Assembly: GCF_964340395.1 (NCBI RefSeq)
Contig: NC_135549.1
Span: 25,290,842 to 25,354,841, forward strand
Length of the DNA stretch: 64,000 nt
Reading direction: 5' to 3'
Origin: Glandiceps talaboti
Taxonomy: Eukaryota > Hemichordata > Enteropneusta > Spengelidae
This document shows positions 1 to 18,645 of the stretch, one piece after another. The position numbers and the translations under genes are program-made. Numbering within the stretch: the stretch's first letter is position 1; every line of letters begins with the position of its first letter. The notes beneath the pieces were generated by a model. That model saw nothing but the letters and a program-made list of their open reading frames with translations. It made no database searches and was not told the origin of the DNA.

Positions 1-6374
<6,374 letters not shown>

Positions 6375-8328
6375 ATTTCTTCCTATAAACACACATGTAG
6401 CCAATCTTTAAAAGGACACTATGTAACTTTGGTCTCTTGGGCCATATTAAAATATTTTTCTGTTATTCAAAAGTTTTAATCATGTTTAGCAACTTGTACT
6501 CACAGGAATTCTAGGTGATGTGAAAAAATGACGTAATTTTAGAGATTAAAAAACACCATCGATTAGCAAGTCCTTCTGTAAATAAAATAGTCTGGAAGTG
6601 CTCCTGAGATTAAGTGTATTGATAACAGTACCAAAGGTGTCGGGCACATACAGCCCCCGTCCTCAACTTCAAGTTAATCCCAAGAGTTCTAACATACCAA
6701 ATCTGCAAACATTTTTAGAGATTAAACCGACTACACCCACTAATTAAGGCAACTGTTTTGGAGACTTTATTTGGTATCATTAAGATTAGACAATCATTGT
6801 CTTTTTACAAAACTATGTCCGGAACGAGGAAAACGTTCCGAATTTGTCCGAGTCAATCCGATCGGCAATATACGCTTCAGTTATACGCTACAATATTTCA
6901 AATAATCTGTACAATTTACTTTTGCACAATTTCTCTATGAAAAAATGACAGAGCTATTTATCAACTAATGTGAATGATTTATTGTAAAAATGTACGACTT
7001 TTCTTTAAAAAACACTCCTTTATAATCTTCACAGTTGTTGGTCCTTATTGTTACTTTATAACAAATTCTAATGATTATGTGCACATTGTGAATTCAGTTT
7101 ACTTGTAAATGTAATTTTTTATACGAATTGTTTGGTTTTATTTCCACCTTCAAACGAATAAACCTTGAATCTAAGACGATATATGGTACACTGGACGAAG
7201 TGTTTTCTATGAATGGATGAATTGGATATATCGCCATGGAAACCAGTTGATGAGTAGAACAAATCGTCGTCTGGTCCTGTCTTGACGAAAAGCTTGCTGC
7301 AAATGGGGCATTTTTTTCATATATGCACTCGCTAAAATTGTTCCGTTATTTAAAAAAGACAGTACTATCAACACTTAAGATCTGCAAATATTGTAGTAAT
7401 AGTGTAAATTGGACATAGACTTTATTTATTAAAACCCTGAGTTCGGTCTCACGGCCACAATCCAAGGGGTCAAAATCCAAGTCTCTCAAACATGTGAAGC
7501 TATGGTCTCCCCTCCATTGTCTATGGTTACACTAATTAAATTACATTAAGTCACGCATAGGACATGAGCTTCCTAATAAGATAACAATATAATTATGAGC
7601 GTCATGGAAATGAAACAAAGGATACTAAACTTTAACTTGAATGACATCTCCAGACATACGATATTAGTGTACCCGTTGTCTTGACAACCATATGAGCTAC
7701 TGCAATAAAAGATATCCCTTTCTTTAACTAGGTGTTTGGCAACATATATAAACAGCGTCATATCTGAACCCAACCACAGTAATTATAAATTGTCATTGTT
7801 CTTTCTCCTTCAAAATCGATCGGGAATGTATTTGTCAATAATCATTAATATTTTTTTAAATGCTCCATATGTTGCACTTTAGTAGCACGTTGTAGCACGT
7901 GACCGTTTTAACACAAAATAACACTCTTTATTGCTCACGATGACATCACTCATTTTATCTTGAATTTTTTATGATCTAGACACCTGAAGGAACATTTCTA
8001 ATAAACATCCGACCTATTTCCCAAACGCTTTATGAGTTTCTGAGTTTTCTCCAAAAAATTATCTTTTCTTTGTCTAATTTGCATTAATGAAAATGGGATC
8101 TTGCCTTGGTGTCATTCGTTATTTATGCTATCATTGAGACACCACTCTGACGTCCCAAAGAAATGCCAGATTAATATGCTCGTTAACAATTCTACATCTA
8201 CATACCCCAGAAACATATCAACTAAATTGGCAATATTTATTTCTATAATTTCCCAACTAGACAGTCTAAGTAATTTGATAGAGGTAGCCTGTCTTACTTT
8301 TTGCTTTATGTAGTGTGCTCGTACGTAC

Positions 8329-8366
<38 letters not shown>

Positions 8367-8580
8367 CGCACGCACGCACACGCACACCACCACCACTACC
8401 ACTACCACTACCACTACCACTACCAGACAGTTCCGCCATGCCTGTAGCATTACTGAACGTTAGTTCACTCTTTCCATAGACAAGGAAGAAACTTCCTTAA
8501 GCTTGTCTGTGCTCTTTCCAAAAACTCTTCTTTTGTACAATTACATCTTTCTGGGACTGGTGTTTTACTTCAAGTTCTAT
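6375..8580. other. Aminopeptidase 3' UTR and intergenic DNA
   Basis: No gene was recognised between the aminopeptidase stop codon and the Death-domain exon on the other strand. A plus-strand AATAAA at 7157-7162 is the best candidate poly(A) signal for the aminopeptidase, about 780 bp after its stop. The short reading frames here show no codon bias or family motifs. Confidence 0.5.
8331..8424. repeat. Compound microsatellite (AC)n-(CGCA)n-(CCACTA)n
   Basis: An AC-dinucleotide run passes into a CGCA-rich stretch and then into CCACTA hexamers. It is intergenic or in the 3' UTR of the minus-strand Death-domain gene. Reading frames across it are low-complexity artefacts. Confidence 0.95.
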
Positions 8581-8898
8581 TTAATTGTGGCTTTGGCTCA
8601 AACAAGTATCATTTGGTGGTCGTAAATTGGTCGTATCCCATACACAGTACAAGTCGTCTGCACATTGCTGCAACTTTACGCTTTCTAGAGAACTATGGAG
8701 GCTTGAGAGGTTTGCAGCTGTTCCCTTTGAGGTTTTCCACTTTGAAAGCATTTGGTATTTCTATTCATTTTCCTGATGACGGTATTGGCTATCAAGTTCT
8801 TGTAATTGAGTATTAGTTAAACCAAGTTGCCGTCCCAGTGCTTTCGATTGGTCCAAAGGTAAGGTATCTGCTACGTAGTTTATACTCCTTCCAAATGG
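8581..8898 (-). pseudogene. Death-domain exon with an in-frame TAG (likely 3' exon of the LRR/ZU5-like gene)
   Basis: On the minus strand an exon begins after an acceptor at 8899-8900 (or after the TTAG two bases earlier). It reads 45 codons to a TAG at 8761-8763, then 59 more codons in the same frame to a TAA at 8581-8583. Before the TAG the peptide has the first helices of a Death domain (NYVADTLPLDQSKALGRQLG, then LTNTQLQELD). After it comes the second half in frame (KYQMLSKWK, then NLSSLHSSLESVKLQQCADD). The TAG therefore cuts the domain near helix 3-4, and no GT donor immediately precedes it. The exon starts in phase 0 when the 8898 acceptor is used, matching the end of the upstream exon at 10409. 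Either the gene is disabled in this haplotype, or the stop is a sequencing error, an edited or readthrough codon, or the domain is truly truncated. Linkage to the upstream exons is inferred. Confidence 0.65.
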
Positions 8899-10148
8899 CT
8901 CTAAGGTGTTGAAAAAAAGTAGCACATGTAAATTAAGCTAGTATATCAGGAGTAGAGGTATCCTGGTGCCAAGAAAAACATGTAAACATTATTCAATAGT
9001 GTACGAGCTATGGTATTTCATTTCCAAGATCTACAGCGACTGACTCGGAGGTAGAATGCTCACATATCGCACTTAGAAGCCTCGGAGCACAAACGTCCAT
9101 CGTCGTTGATGGTGCCATTGATGTGTGGCATTAGTATAACTATCTAGTTCAACATGTTGAGTTTGGTGGTTGTGACAATGCCACCATGTCATTGCCATGG
9201 GTTAGCATCTTCCTGAAAACCGTATGAACCGTTCCGTGCCCCAAATACAATACTTAAACACAACTTCATCTAACTCTCTCCTTACTTATCATGATAACAA
9301 ACACACACAGCCATACACATCTTGACTAATGGTAAATGTTGTCAAAGATATCGTACATATAATTTGTCGTTGGCCGTCGTCGATCGAATTTGATGAATAG
9401 CGACAAAAAATATTAGGCATATATGTTCATACCGGATTTAAATAACCATCGACAGATTGAGGCTTACTTATACAATGGCAGCATTGCTACATGAAAAATC
9501 ATTCTTTACACATGCGCGAGTTGAAATGACATCAAGTCATGGAACACTGTGTGACACTAACCTTTCAAAGCGATAACTACATATCGCACATATACACCCG
9601 GTGTAAAGGTACCAATGACGGTCTTGTGAACTACCTATGAGAAAGAGTACAATATACAATGAACATATACATGTACCAAACCAGAAAGATTATAAATAGA
9701 ACTTCAGTATGGCGATATGATGGGTGGGTTTTTGGGTTGTTTTTATTTTTACACCTCACATGTTTTTTTTTGTTACGATTTACACAAAGTGCAGGTGCGC
9801 CCGCACACATGAAAAATTACATTTTATCGCACAGTAAACACAAATAAATAGTTCTGTGTTCCTTTTTCCATTTATTTTACATGACTGCGTGCTATTATTG
9901 TCTGTATTTTGTTTTATGTAATGTGTAACAAAAAAAACCTTGCGAGACATAAAATACATCTTGCCGCTTAATATTGAAACGCTATAGTTTGGTCGTTTTG
10001 TTAGATCAATTGGTCACCATCTGACCAATGTATAAATTAATAATGCTACAAGACAAAGAAGGTTAATCGGAGAGTCCTCCTAGCTATTTCTTCCGGATTG
10101 AAGTGTTGGGGGAAAAAAACCCACCATACTCTAAATCAGTACTCTTTT

Positions 10149-10152
<4 letters not shown>

Positions 10153-10219
<67 letters not shown>

Positions 10220-10226
10220 CGTGTGT

Positions 10227-10270
<44 letters not shown>

Positions 10271-10285
10271 ATGCATGCGTGCGCG
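10153..10285. repeat. (GT)n microsatellite with interruptions
   Basis: Long GT/AC dinucleotide tract with GCGTGCGT and GCATGCAT variants, lying in the intron between the 10409 exon and the Death-domain exon of the minus-strand LRR gene. Confidence 0.97.
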
Positions 10286-10408
10286 CGCGCTTGTGTGTGA
10301 GCTGGCACGTGTGTATGTGCGTGCTAGCATGTATAGATGGATGAATGTATGGATGGATACATGTCAAATACATATAGTTGCTGAATGGGAAAGGAACGAC
10401 ACTTATAC

Positions 10409-12739
10409 CTGTTCACGACCACTTTGTTTTGTATTTGTAACGGCTCTTTTATCCGGCCATGCATGCCAAGTTTCTCCGTCCACTGAATAAGTTGGGTCAA
10501 AGACGTCTAATGGTGTTTTGTGGTTATTTTCCCATCGAATAGTCACAGCACCATTTCTTTTTATGTTTCCATGGAAAGGAGTAAAACTTATAATATTGGA
10601 CGCTAACAGATGATTCTCCAAACTTTCCCAATGTTCAAATTGCTGTCTTGACAACTCTTCATATTTCAAATAAAATTCGGTAGATATCGTATCTGGTGGT
10701 ATTACTACAGTGAAGCCTGAACCTAAATCTACCTCGTTGTTATTCTGGAGAGAGAGAAATTTGAAAAAGATCAGACTAACCTATTTGACGTATAAGGCTG
10801 TATAATACAGCATTGTGGATTAACAAATTTCCACTGGATACTAAATAATTATTCTTGCACTTACCTTACCCTTATTAGTTACTTTTACGCCTAGCTCGAG
10901 ACTTGACGAGGGTACATTCTCTGTCCAAAGAGAAAACACAAAACTGTATGATATTTTCATAATCATCATACATGACGACAACGACATACTTTTGGAAACT
11001 GTTAGAATTCAAAATGAAGCATTTTCCGGAATGTGAGGCTTCCTTACCTTCCAAAAGGTTACAAGTCATTGACCTGATTGCGGTATAAATAACTTTAAAA
11101 TATCTCTTTGAATGTATTGATTAGTAGTATTAGTAGTAAAGAGAAGTTAACCTATAAAGCAGTCGTAAGGAATAAAATCGATGGGTGGATGGGTGATAAC
11201 TGAGCGGATAAATATTTTACTTTATACATTGGTAGGTTGGATCATTAGTCGGTCTATGGGTTGGTCGACTGTCATCTTTGGAGGGAAAGCATACTTCATC
11301 ATCTTAATATTATTTTGAATGTTTTAGTATCAAGTAAATGTCTTATCTTCGCTTTTGATAAGTATATTGTCTCATTTTTTTGGAACGTGACACTGTCGTC
11401 ATATCTAGATTTTCATTAATAACTCAATAATTATTAATTTAATATTGTAAATCTCTGAATGACCCTTGAGAGGTAAGTAAGCATGTGCATCGGTGAGGAG
11501 CCTCTCAATCCCTCGAAGTTCTAAACTGGTGATCGGTGTTTTAATATGCATTCATCGATGAGCCAAATAATGAAACACCAACAAATTCTTACTTCTCACG
11601 TGTACGGAAGCTGCTTCTTCTCCTTCGGGAGGCCCTCTTGAAATAGCCTCGTGCAAACGCCGCTTTTTCTTCGCAAGATTCCGAGTCACTTCACGATCGC
11701 CATATAAACATATATCTTTTAACTGTTTCGGAAATTGTTCCATCGCAACCTTTACAATTTTGTTATTGCTGGTATCTAGGTACAATAAGTTATTCAAATG
11801 AGACAAGTCAGGCAACTCCGTTAATTCATTTGTACCAACGATCAGCCTTTGAAGGTTTTTCAACCTCGGAATAGCTTTTAAGTCTTTTAAGTTGTTGTAT
11901 CCAACGTTGAGCTCTTCAAGATTAGTTAAACCTGATATTTCTGATGGTACGTTCTTCAACTGATTTTCGCTGATGTCTAATATTCTAAGGTGTTTCAACT
12001 TCAATATATTAGGGTCAAACGACTTGAGATTGTTACCTCTAATGTGTAATTCTTCCAGGTTTGCCATTTTATGGATATCCTTTGGCACATCACCTATCAA
12101 GCTATCGTTGATGTTTAGAATCTTCAACTTCTTCAAATCAGTAATACCCCGAGGGAGGGATTTCAAACCAACTCTTTTTCCGCCATCGTCGAGGTTTTTT
12201 CCACCAGCAGCGAGACTTTCCAAGTTGGACAGTTGTTGTATTGTTACAGGTAAACTTTTAATAGGATTTTGGCTGACATCAAGTGTTTCAAGATTCGACA
12301 AGTATAAAATATCTCCAGAAACTTCCCGCAATCTGTTATTGTCTAATCTTAATTCCTTGAGACATTTAAGGTGTGAAAGACGATTTGTTCGGGAACGACT
12401 TTGATTTGCCGATTTGTCGTCCCCCTTTCCTCCTTTTTGGTGAGTTTCTTGTTCTGAGTGATATTTTGGCGATACTTCTTCCAATTGATTTTCACCGAAG
12501 TCTATTCGTTCTAGATTCTTCAACAGTGATAACACAGCAGGGAATTTCTTAAAACAATTATTACGTAATATTATAGATCTTAAATTGATAAATTTTGATA
12601 TTTCATCCGGGAGAGTTGACAATTTGTTGTTAGACAGGTTTAATTCGGTGATCCTTGCATAATTACATGATTCAAATGACACGGATACGAGTTGCTGACC
12701 ACTCAAATCCAAGACTTTTTCCGTATCACGTGACATCAT
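10409..12739 (-). CDS. Leucine-rich-repeat protein with ZU5-like domain (PIDD1-like architecture)
   Basis: Three phase-compatible exons: 12739-11593, 10920-10865 and 10744-10409 (513 codons), probably continuing into the Death-domain exon at 8898-8581. The start is the first of two adjacent ATGs at 12739. Residues about 10-360 hold roughly eleven leucine-rich repeats of the LxxLxxLxLxxNxL type ([20 protein letters not shown] is the clearest), followed by a basic segment ([12 protein letters not shown]). The third exon opens with [17 protein letters not shown], which resembles the start of a ZU5 domain (a conserved IPP turn), and later has [21 protein letters not shown]-like strands; the rest is divergent. 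LRR-ZU5-Death is the layout of PIDD1, a scaffold for caspase-2 and NF-kB signalling after genotoxic stress. Invertebrates carry expanded families of such proteins, so orthology to PIDD1 is not claimed. The donor at 11593 is chosen because it keeps phase with exon 2; a second donor at 11600 would not. Extra exons between 10409 and 8898 are possible. Confidence 0.75.
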
Positions 12740-12988
12740 TGGTCAGTGTTTGGGTTGGTATGGCGTATCACACAGTAACAGAGTCGATGATGACAAAAGA
12801 GTTACTCACGGCCATTTCCTGTCAAAATGATTGATGAGAATATATAAATATTGAGATACAAGACAGATTTGTAAGAAAACATTTCGAATTGTTAAATCCG
12901 ATGAGTATATTAAAAGTGAAGCTTAAATTTACTTTTTCATGAATTACGACCCAATGCACAGTGATTTCTGTCTTGTCTGGTTCGCCTC

Positions 12989-12989
<1 letters not shown>

Positions 12990-13026
<37 letters not shown>

Positions 13027-13036
13027 TGTGTGTCTG

Positions 13037-13110
<74 letters not shown>
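12990..13110. repeat. (GT)n-(GCGT)n microsatellite
   Basis: GT dinucleotides flank a GCGT/TGCG tetranucleotide core. It lies just upstream of the LRR gene in the intergenic stretch. Confidence 0.97.
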
Positions 13111-13444
13111 ATATTGTGTGCATATATTTGTTTTAACGTTTGCTTCCTCTATAATGTTCAATGAATTCTTTTATCGAGTTGAAATTTAGAACAACGTGTG
13201 GACCACGAACACAACCTCTGCTGAACTATTTCCATGCTCTTCGATAGGTAGCACAACAATATACAATGTGGTTTATAATTTCATGTTTTTGTGCATCACT
13301 CCTTTTAAAGCTATTTTGTTTTTGCAAGTATTAGTATTTTCTTTTCAAATGTACAATCAAAGGGAGCAGCAATATAATACACTATATACTTTGATTATTT
13401 TTATGTGTGTGGAATAAGTTATTATTCTTTAATGATAATAATGA

Positions 13445-13720
13445 TTGCCTTCTTTCATAATGATTCCCCTTATATTGTTTCCACTGGCTGAATATTCACA
13501 CTGTTTAAACATGTTTAGAAGGTATCGAAGACGAATATCATTTCCATCATACCAAAATTTAAAATGTCTCCTACCAAATTACTATGGCCGTTTTCCAACC
13601 AGTGTTAAATTCTATAATTTGCTGAGGACTAATTCTACAACTCTGTTGAGGAATCTTGGTAAATTTGTTTATAAAACTATGGATTTAAGACAAGAATTTT
13701 ATATGGATACCTGATATTGC
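13445..13720 (+). mobile_element. Probable LINE ORF2 C-terminal remnant
   Basis: An 89-codon frame ends with KFYNLLRTNS, LLRNLGKFVYKTM and LRQEFYMDT before the stop. This spacing and composition (a KFxxLL segment, a short LxxLxKFVYKA-like helix, and LRxxF) resembles the extreme C-terminus of invertebrate non-LTR reverse transcriptase ORFs, and is similar in style to the fragments at 17490-17830 and 60784-61190. The reverse-transcriptase core is absent. Low to moderate confidence, as it is short. Confidence 0.4.
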
Positions 13721-14106
13721 TTGATAAGTTTATAACTTTCTAGAACATTTTAAAACATCTCATACTGTATTCTGTTTTTCATTAAATTATGTAATTTTGT
13801 CATTTTGGCCTGTGGCCTAAAGGAAAAGTAACAACATATTGGGATATTCACACTGTTTATAGACCAAATAAAAAAACCCTGCAATTATCCCGCTGTCTAA
13901 CCCATTTCCTACATGTGCTGTGACATCGGGTTGAATATTCAAATTACAATATAAATTATGTAAATTTCACCATAGTTTTATATTTTAGAGGAACCAGAAA
14001 AATGACCTTTCACCCTTCCTTCATCGTGTGACCTCTCTAAGTAGACATAATACACGTCACCATTTAGAACATCCAAAACAATTGGAAACCAGATTTAAAC
14101 GGAATG

Positions 14107-15213
14107 CCTCCCGTAAGGGAATCACTAATTATGCAAATAACTCATTAAAATAAAAATAAAACTATGTTAACAGGCTTTGTTTTTGGACAAGCGCGCTTTC
14201 TTAAGTTAATGTATGTGCCAAATTATACGGAATTTGAAGAGTGAATGATACTGCTTAATTACTGAATATCATTCATTATTCAAAATACTCATTAAAAGGT
14301 AAAAATTGTAGCAACAAACTTCATAGGACAGGTGCGTATTATTATGGTTGATATATGTATCATATTATACGAGATTTGAAGCTTGCATTTTAAAGATACA
14401 ACGTAGTTACCTAAAATCATTAATTATGCAAATTGTTCATTAAAACTGTATGCTATAGCACCAAATTTTATGGGACGTACCTGCTTTGTTGTGGTTAACA
14501 TTATGTACTAATTTGTATTGAAATTGAAGCATGCAGTCTTAAGATATAGCCTAATTACCGAAAATCATTAATTATGCAAATTATTCATTAACACTGTAAG
14601 GTACATCAACTAACTTTATAGGACATACACAATTTGTTATGGTTAATGTATGACTGAATTGTATTGAAATTGAAGTATGCAGTCGTAAGATATAGCCCAA
14701 TTACCAAATATAATTAATTATGCAAATCATTCATTAACACTGAAAGGTACATCAACAAGATTTACAGGACATGTGCGATTGTTATTGTTAACATGTGTAC
14801 TGAATTATATTGAATATGAAGTTTGCATTCTTAAGATATAGCCTAATTACCAATAATAATTAATTATGCAATATTCGTTAACGCTGTAAGGTACATCATC
14901 AAATTTTATGGGACAAATGTATGTTGTTATAACGAATATACTAAATTATATTGAAATTGAAGTATGCAGTCTTAAGATATTGCTTAATTATTTGATTTCA
15001 TTAATATGCAAATTTCTCTAATTAAACATTAACCGATCTGGCTGGCTGAAAACCTAATCAGGTCTAGCTATTACCCTAAAGATGATATATTCCAAATTTC
15101 ATTACAATTGAGCCAGCCAAATTTTAGAAAATGATGACACAGACAAACAGACAGACAGACACACACACAGACAGACATTTGTATTTTAATACCTCCCGTA
15201 CCCTTACGGGAGG
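14107..15213. mobile_element. HINE-like (non-autonomous Helentron/pearl-type) element with tandem core repeats
   Basis: The element is bounded by CCTCCCGTAAGGG (14107-14119) and its exact reverse complement CCCTTACGGGAGG (15201-15213). Inside are about six tandem AT-rich monomers of roughly 146 bp, each with a core like ATTAATTATGCAAAT, followed by a non-repeated segment, an ACAG-type microsatellite (about 15139-15176), and a terminal GC-rich hairpin (15192-15213) whose two halves are themselves complementary. Short subterminal inverted repeats, a tandem core, a tetranucleotide microsatellite and a 3' hairpin are the diagnostic parts of HINE and bivalve pearl elements. No transposase is encoded, as expected. 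Assignment to Helentrons rests on structure alone. Confidence 0.75.
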
Positions 15214-17480
15214 TAAAAATGTTACAGTGCAGAGGTAGGGAACAAAATACCATCAATCTTCAAACTTCACACTTTGGAAAACAGTCTTTTTCTCTTGGCG
15301 ATATTGCATTCGATCTTTTTCGCTAGTCTTACATTTACTTTCACAATATTAAACGATGGCATAGCCTCTGATAACTTACAGACATAAATAGTCTTTTTTT
15401 GTAAATCAATATGATGTGGTTCAACACGTGTGAAAACTATATTGTGCTATCTTGGTGTTTTGAAGTGATTTGTCTTTTGAAGCTGCTGGGTTTTTTTTGC
15501 GTGTAGACGACTACTTGAAGAGCGCCACCTTGCGACCAATCGACGTTTAAACTCGACTACTATAATTATGCATTTTGTTATATTAACACGTTACTTTGAT
15601 ATCCATTTAGTATTGAAATCCAAGGTTTGCCAAAACGTACATTTAATGTGTTGAAAATTATGCATGTTTTTGAATAAAATAATAGCGTTTTAATTCTGAA
15701 TACCTTTTAGTGTTCATTTATTGCACTCAAACTTTTTGTACACTAATACTCCATATTTTTCGTATAAACGCCCAATCACAATTTCAAATTAAAGTTGTAA
15801 TTACAGTCCCTTTTTTGGTTACAATAAGTAAAACAATGCGAATGTTTTTGAACTCATTGGTAACCAAATAGGTCTCTATGTCATGCATGAATTACCTTAG
15901 AGAACTTTACTTGGTGTTTGTCACGATTCGACATGTTTTATTAATAGATGGCATCTGTATGTCAATACAAAAGTTGTACCATAAAAAACGTAAAACCACA
16001 GACTGTGTCCCTTTAATATAGTTGCGTTTGGCAACAACATTCACAAATACTGACAAAAAGGAACTCTACGAATAAATCTTTTGTTCGTCCACTGGTGCTG
16101 TGTTTAGTTACGATGTACACGGTATCTAAGTTAACAATACGCCATTGTGCTATTACAATGGCAGTCAACCAGCCAACCATTCTGTGTAGAACTATAGACA
16201 GTGTCTATATGGTGGAACAAAAATCACCTTCCTGGGTTATATCATATACAGTGGAGTCTATGGTCATATACATTATACTCGAGTTAACCAAAACTTTAGC
16301 CCGTGTTTTGTATTGCACTTGATCCATTTTCAAGTTTGGATATTACTTGTTATAAATAACCCTGCACTGCTGTCTTTTCTTTCAAACTTGGGCAAACGTT
16401 TTCAAATGACTGGCTGATAAATCTGTACACTTTCAATACAAACACAAACACAACAAAAGCTTACATGACGTAGACACATCCACACGTAAAATGGGAAGTA
16501 TGCAACTAATATATTCTGGCTTACCTCCCGTGAAACCCGTCGCCGCTGTTGTTTTGTATAACTTGTTGTAAAGCGATATTTGCAGTACTTCATACGAGAT
16601 AGTCACAACAACTGTGTAGCAACACGTCGGCGATATTTCAAGTGCGGCCTAGATACTAGTACTTCGATTCTTATTACAGCAGTGAATAATTGCTTGTCAC
16701 GTGCTCACTACACCTTTATATGTACGACAAAGGGTCAGGCGGTCAGTCCGGCATTGGAATGTCTTGAAAGCCCATGATTCAATCCCAGGTTCTCGCATTA
16801 CTCGTAATCAATGGAACCATGGGATTAAATGGGTTTAATCGTTTGTTCAGGATCAATACAGTTAGCACTGCCAGAAAACTCTTTTTCTTCGTCAAAATGT
16901 TAATCCTAATTCGACATATGCTGGTGAAAGAACGTTAGCCATGCCGCAACGTGGTACAGTCTACGCGTAATACCATAGAAACACCGGAATGCAGATTCAT
17001 AAATTGTTAAAGGAGTACAACCTGGCCATGGGTTTATATGTCTTTGGGATGTAGTATTTTTTCTGCATTTTAAAAGGTACTCAGTATTATTCTACATACT
17101 GATGTAGAGTTAATCATCAACTAAAAACCTAGTACTAGGACATAATTATCAAAAAATATATATATAGGAACTCCCTACTATGCAATCTACAATTCTAAGA
17201 AAGCCAGAACACAAATTGTGACGTCATATATAGAAGGTATGCATCGACATATTAACATTTTTAACGAGAATAGTAAATCGAAGGCCTTGTTTGTATATAT
17301 AAGAACTATGTAATAATAATACATAGACTCACCTAAGATTGTGCCACTTTTAATCATTATGTTACACTCACCAAACAGTACCACAATTCTTTATTGAAAA
17401 CAAAGCCCGTCCTTTTCAGTAATCCTAAGGTTACGCTAAGGCACCATCATTGGCATCAATTAAATTCTTTGGTTACCGTC
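15214..17480. other. Intergenic stretch without recognised genes
   Basis: No convincing coding exon on either strand. Around 16730-16800 a short tRNA-like string (TTCAATCCCAGGTTCTC) resembles a degraded RNA polymerase III B-box, and it recurs inverted near 51303-51333, suggesting fragments of a tRNA-derived SINE. The rest is AT-rich unique DNA. Confidence 0.4.
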
Positions 17481-17489
17481 CACGTGCAA

Positions 17490-17829
17490 GTAGGTTTGTC
17501 GGTAGATTTAGAAGAAGAAGAAAAATCGTTTTTGCTGAAAATTTCCGCGCAAGGACTTATTTCATACTAGAGACGTTGTCGAAAACCTAGAATGTTTAAT
17601 GACAAACATGCCATTTGACCTAGCAAATTTTGTTAGCGATGCTTTTTGTAAGAGAAAGGAATTTATGTACAATGTTTAAATATGTACGCTTACTTATTCA
17701 TAAGTTAAAGATTTGTATTACTTTAGTGTCTTGTAAGCCCTAGGGGCTGGGTGTGGCTATGGGTAAGTCCACACATGATGACACTTTAATAAATAAACAT
17801 AACATAACATAACATAACATAACATAACT
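17490..17829 (+). mobile_element. LINE 3' end with (AACAT)n tail, copy 1
   Basis: The frame LFHTRDVVENLECLMTNM, PFDLANFVSDAFCKRKEFMY then stop (ending about 17680) looks like an ORF2 C-terminus. A 3' UTR follows with GACACTTTAATAAA, and then an AACAT pentamer tail (about 17798-17829). The minus-strand copy at 60784-61190 has the same order: a C-terminal ANFxxEAFxxREK peptide, GTCCACA, GACACTTTAATAAA and the AACAT tail. The shared tail and UTR show one non-LTR family; the clade is not resolved. Confidence 0.7.
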
Positions 17830-18245
17830 ATTGTAAATGGAAAGAGAAAAATAATTTTCAGAATAAGCAGACATATATCTAAATAGTTGTTTAAGACAAT
17901 CGAACTAAGTTTGAACTTTGACATTGATATTTCACCGGTGTAGTAGGTATAAACGAATCACCAGAAAAATGTTTCGAGACATATTATTGTGGGTTTTTTG
18001 TGTTTATTTCCACCCCCCCCCCCTGGTCTACCAGGTAGATTTGGGGAAATTCGACGACAGCAAAACAAAGTATTGAATTAATTGATTGAGCCTGTAAATG
18101 TAACTTCAAAATTGTCAGATCACTAGTACTACAGTACTAGAGCAATCACTATTTTCGGCTGGTGGATGATTTTTTTACATACGAGACGTCACGGGAGAAA
18201 AGTGGAATGGCATGGGACATAATTGTTCCGCAATGCCAGTCATTA

Positions 18246-18606
18246 GGCCAAATAAAAAAAAAGTTGTTTGGTTCCGGTTACCCGACCCCACCTAGTTTTT
18301 CACGCCGACCCTAAACTTTTATTTTACGTATTCGAGAAAAATAACAATAACAAATCGCGAAGTCTCGCAAGAAATAGTGGATGCTGAATCAACTTAAAAA
18401 GACAATATAAAACTATTCTTCCAATCTGTAATGGCTGTACTTCTGGTAGAAAGAAATAAACAACACAAAGACCATTTGGAAAACACTGGAAAACCTGAAC
18501 TAGACACTCGCACATGAAAAAATATATAATAAAATAAAATAAAAAATCTAACTACCCCACCTATTTTAAAATTGAATGTAATCGGAACAACACACTTTTT
18601 TTACGC
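18246..18606 (+). mobile_element. Repeat family A, copy 2
   Basis: Longer copy of the family at 2714-2968, with the same start (GTTTGGTTCCGGTTACCCGA) and end (GTAATCGGAACAACACAC then a T-tract). It carries an extra interior segment of about 100 bp (around 18420-18490) that is also found inverted in the copies at 19886-20172 and 20388-20694. Confidence 0.7.
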
Positions 18607-18645
18607 CTTACAGAGAACTTTGCCGTTTCAGATAAACACATACAC

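Noticed and set aside
9030-9230. Extra minus-strand exon between the ZU5-like and Death-domain exons
   Set aside because: A plausible TTTTCAG acceptor exists, but each frame after it meets a stop within 8-21 codons or lacks a good donor; no domain similarity.
10098-10490. 130-codon frame and its antisense partners over the GT repeat
   Set aside because: Dipeptide Cys-Val or His-Thr repeats come from the microsatellite. Only the antisense frame from about 10409 up to 10744 is a real exon.
11973-12404. 143-codon plus-strand frame
   Set aside because: Shadow of the LRR exon on the opposite strand, where the regular leucine spacing is found.
13196-13417. Small hydrophobic protein gene
   Set aside because: No splice context, no recognisable motif, AT-driven composition.
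16728-16800. tRNA gene
   Set aside because: Only a B-box-like string is present; no matching A box, acceptor stem or anticodon arm could be folded. A SINE relic is more likely.
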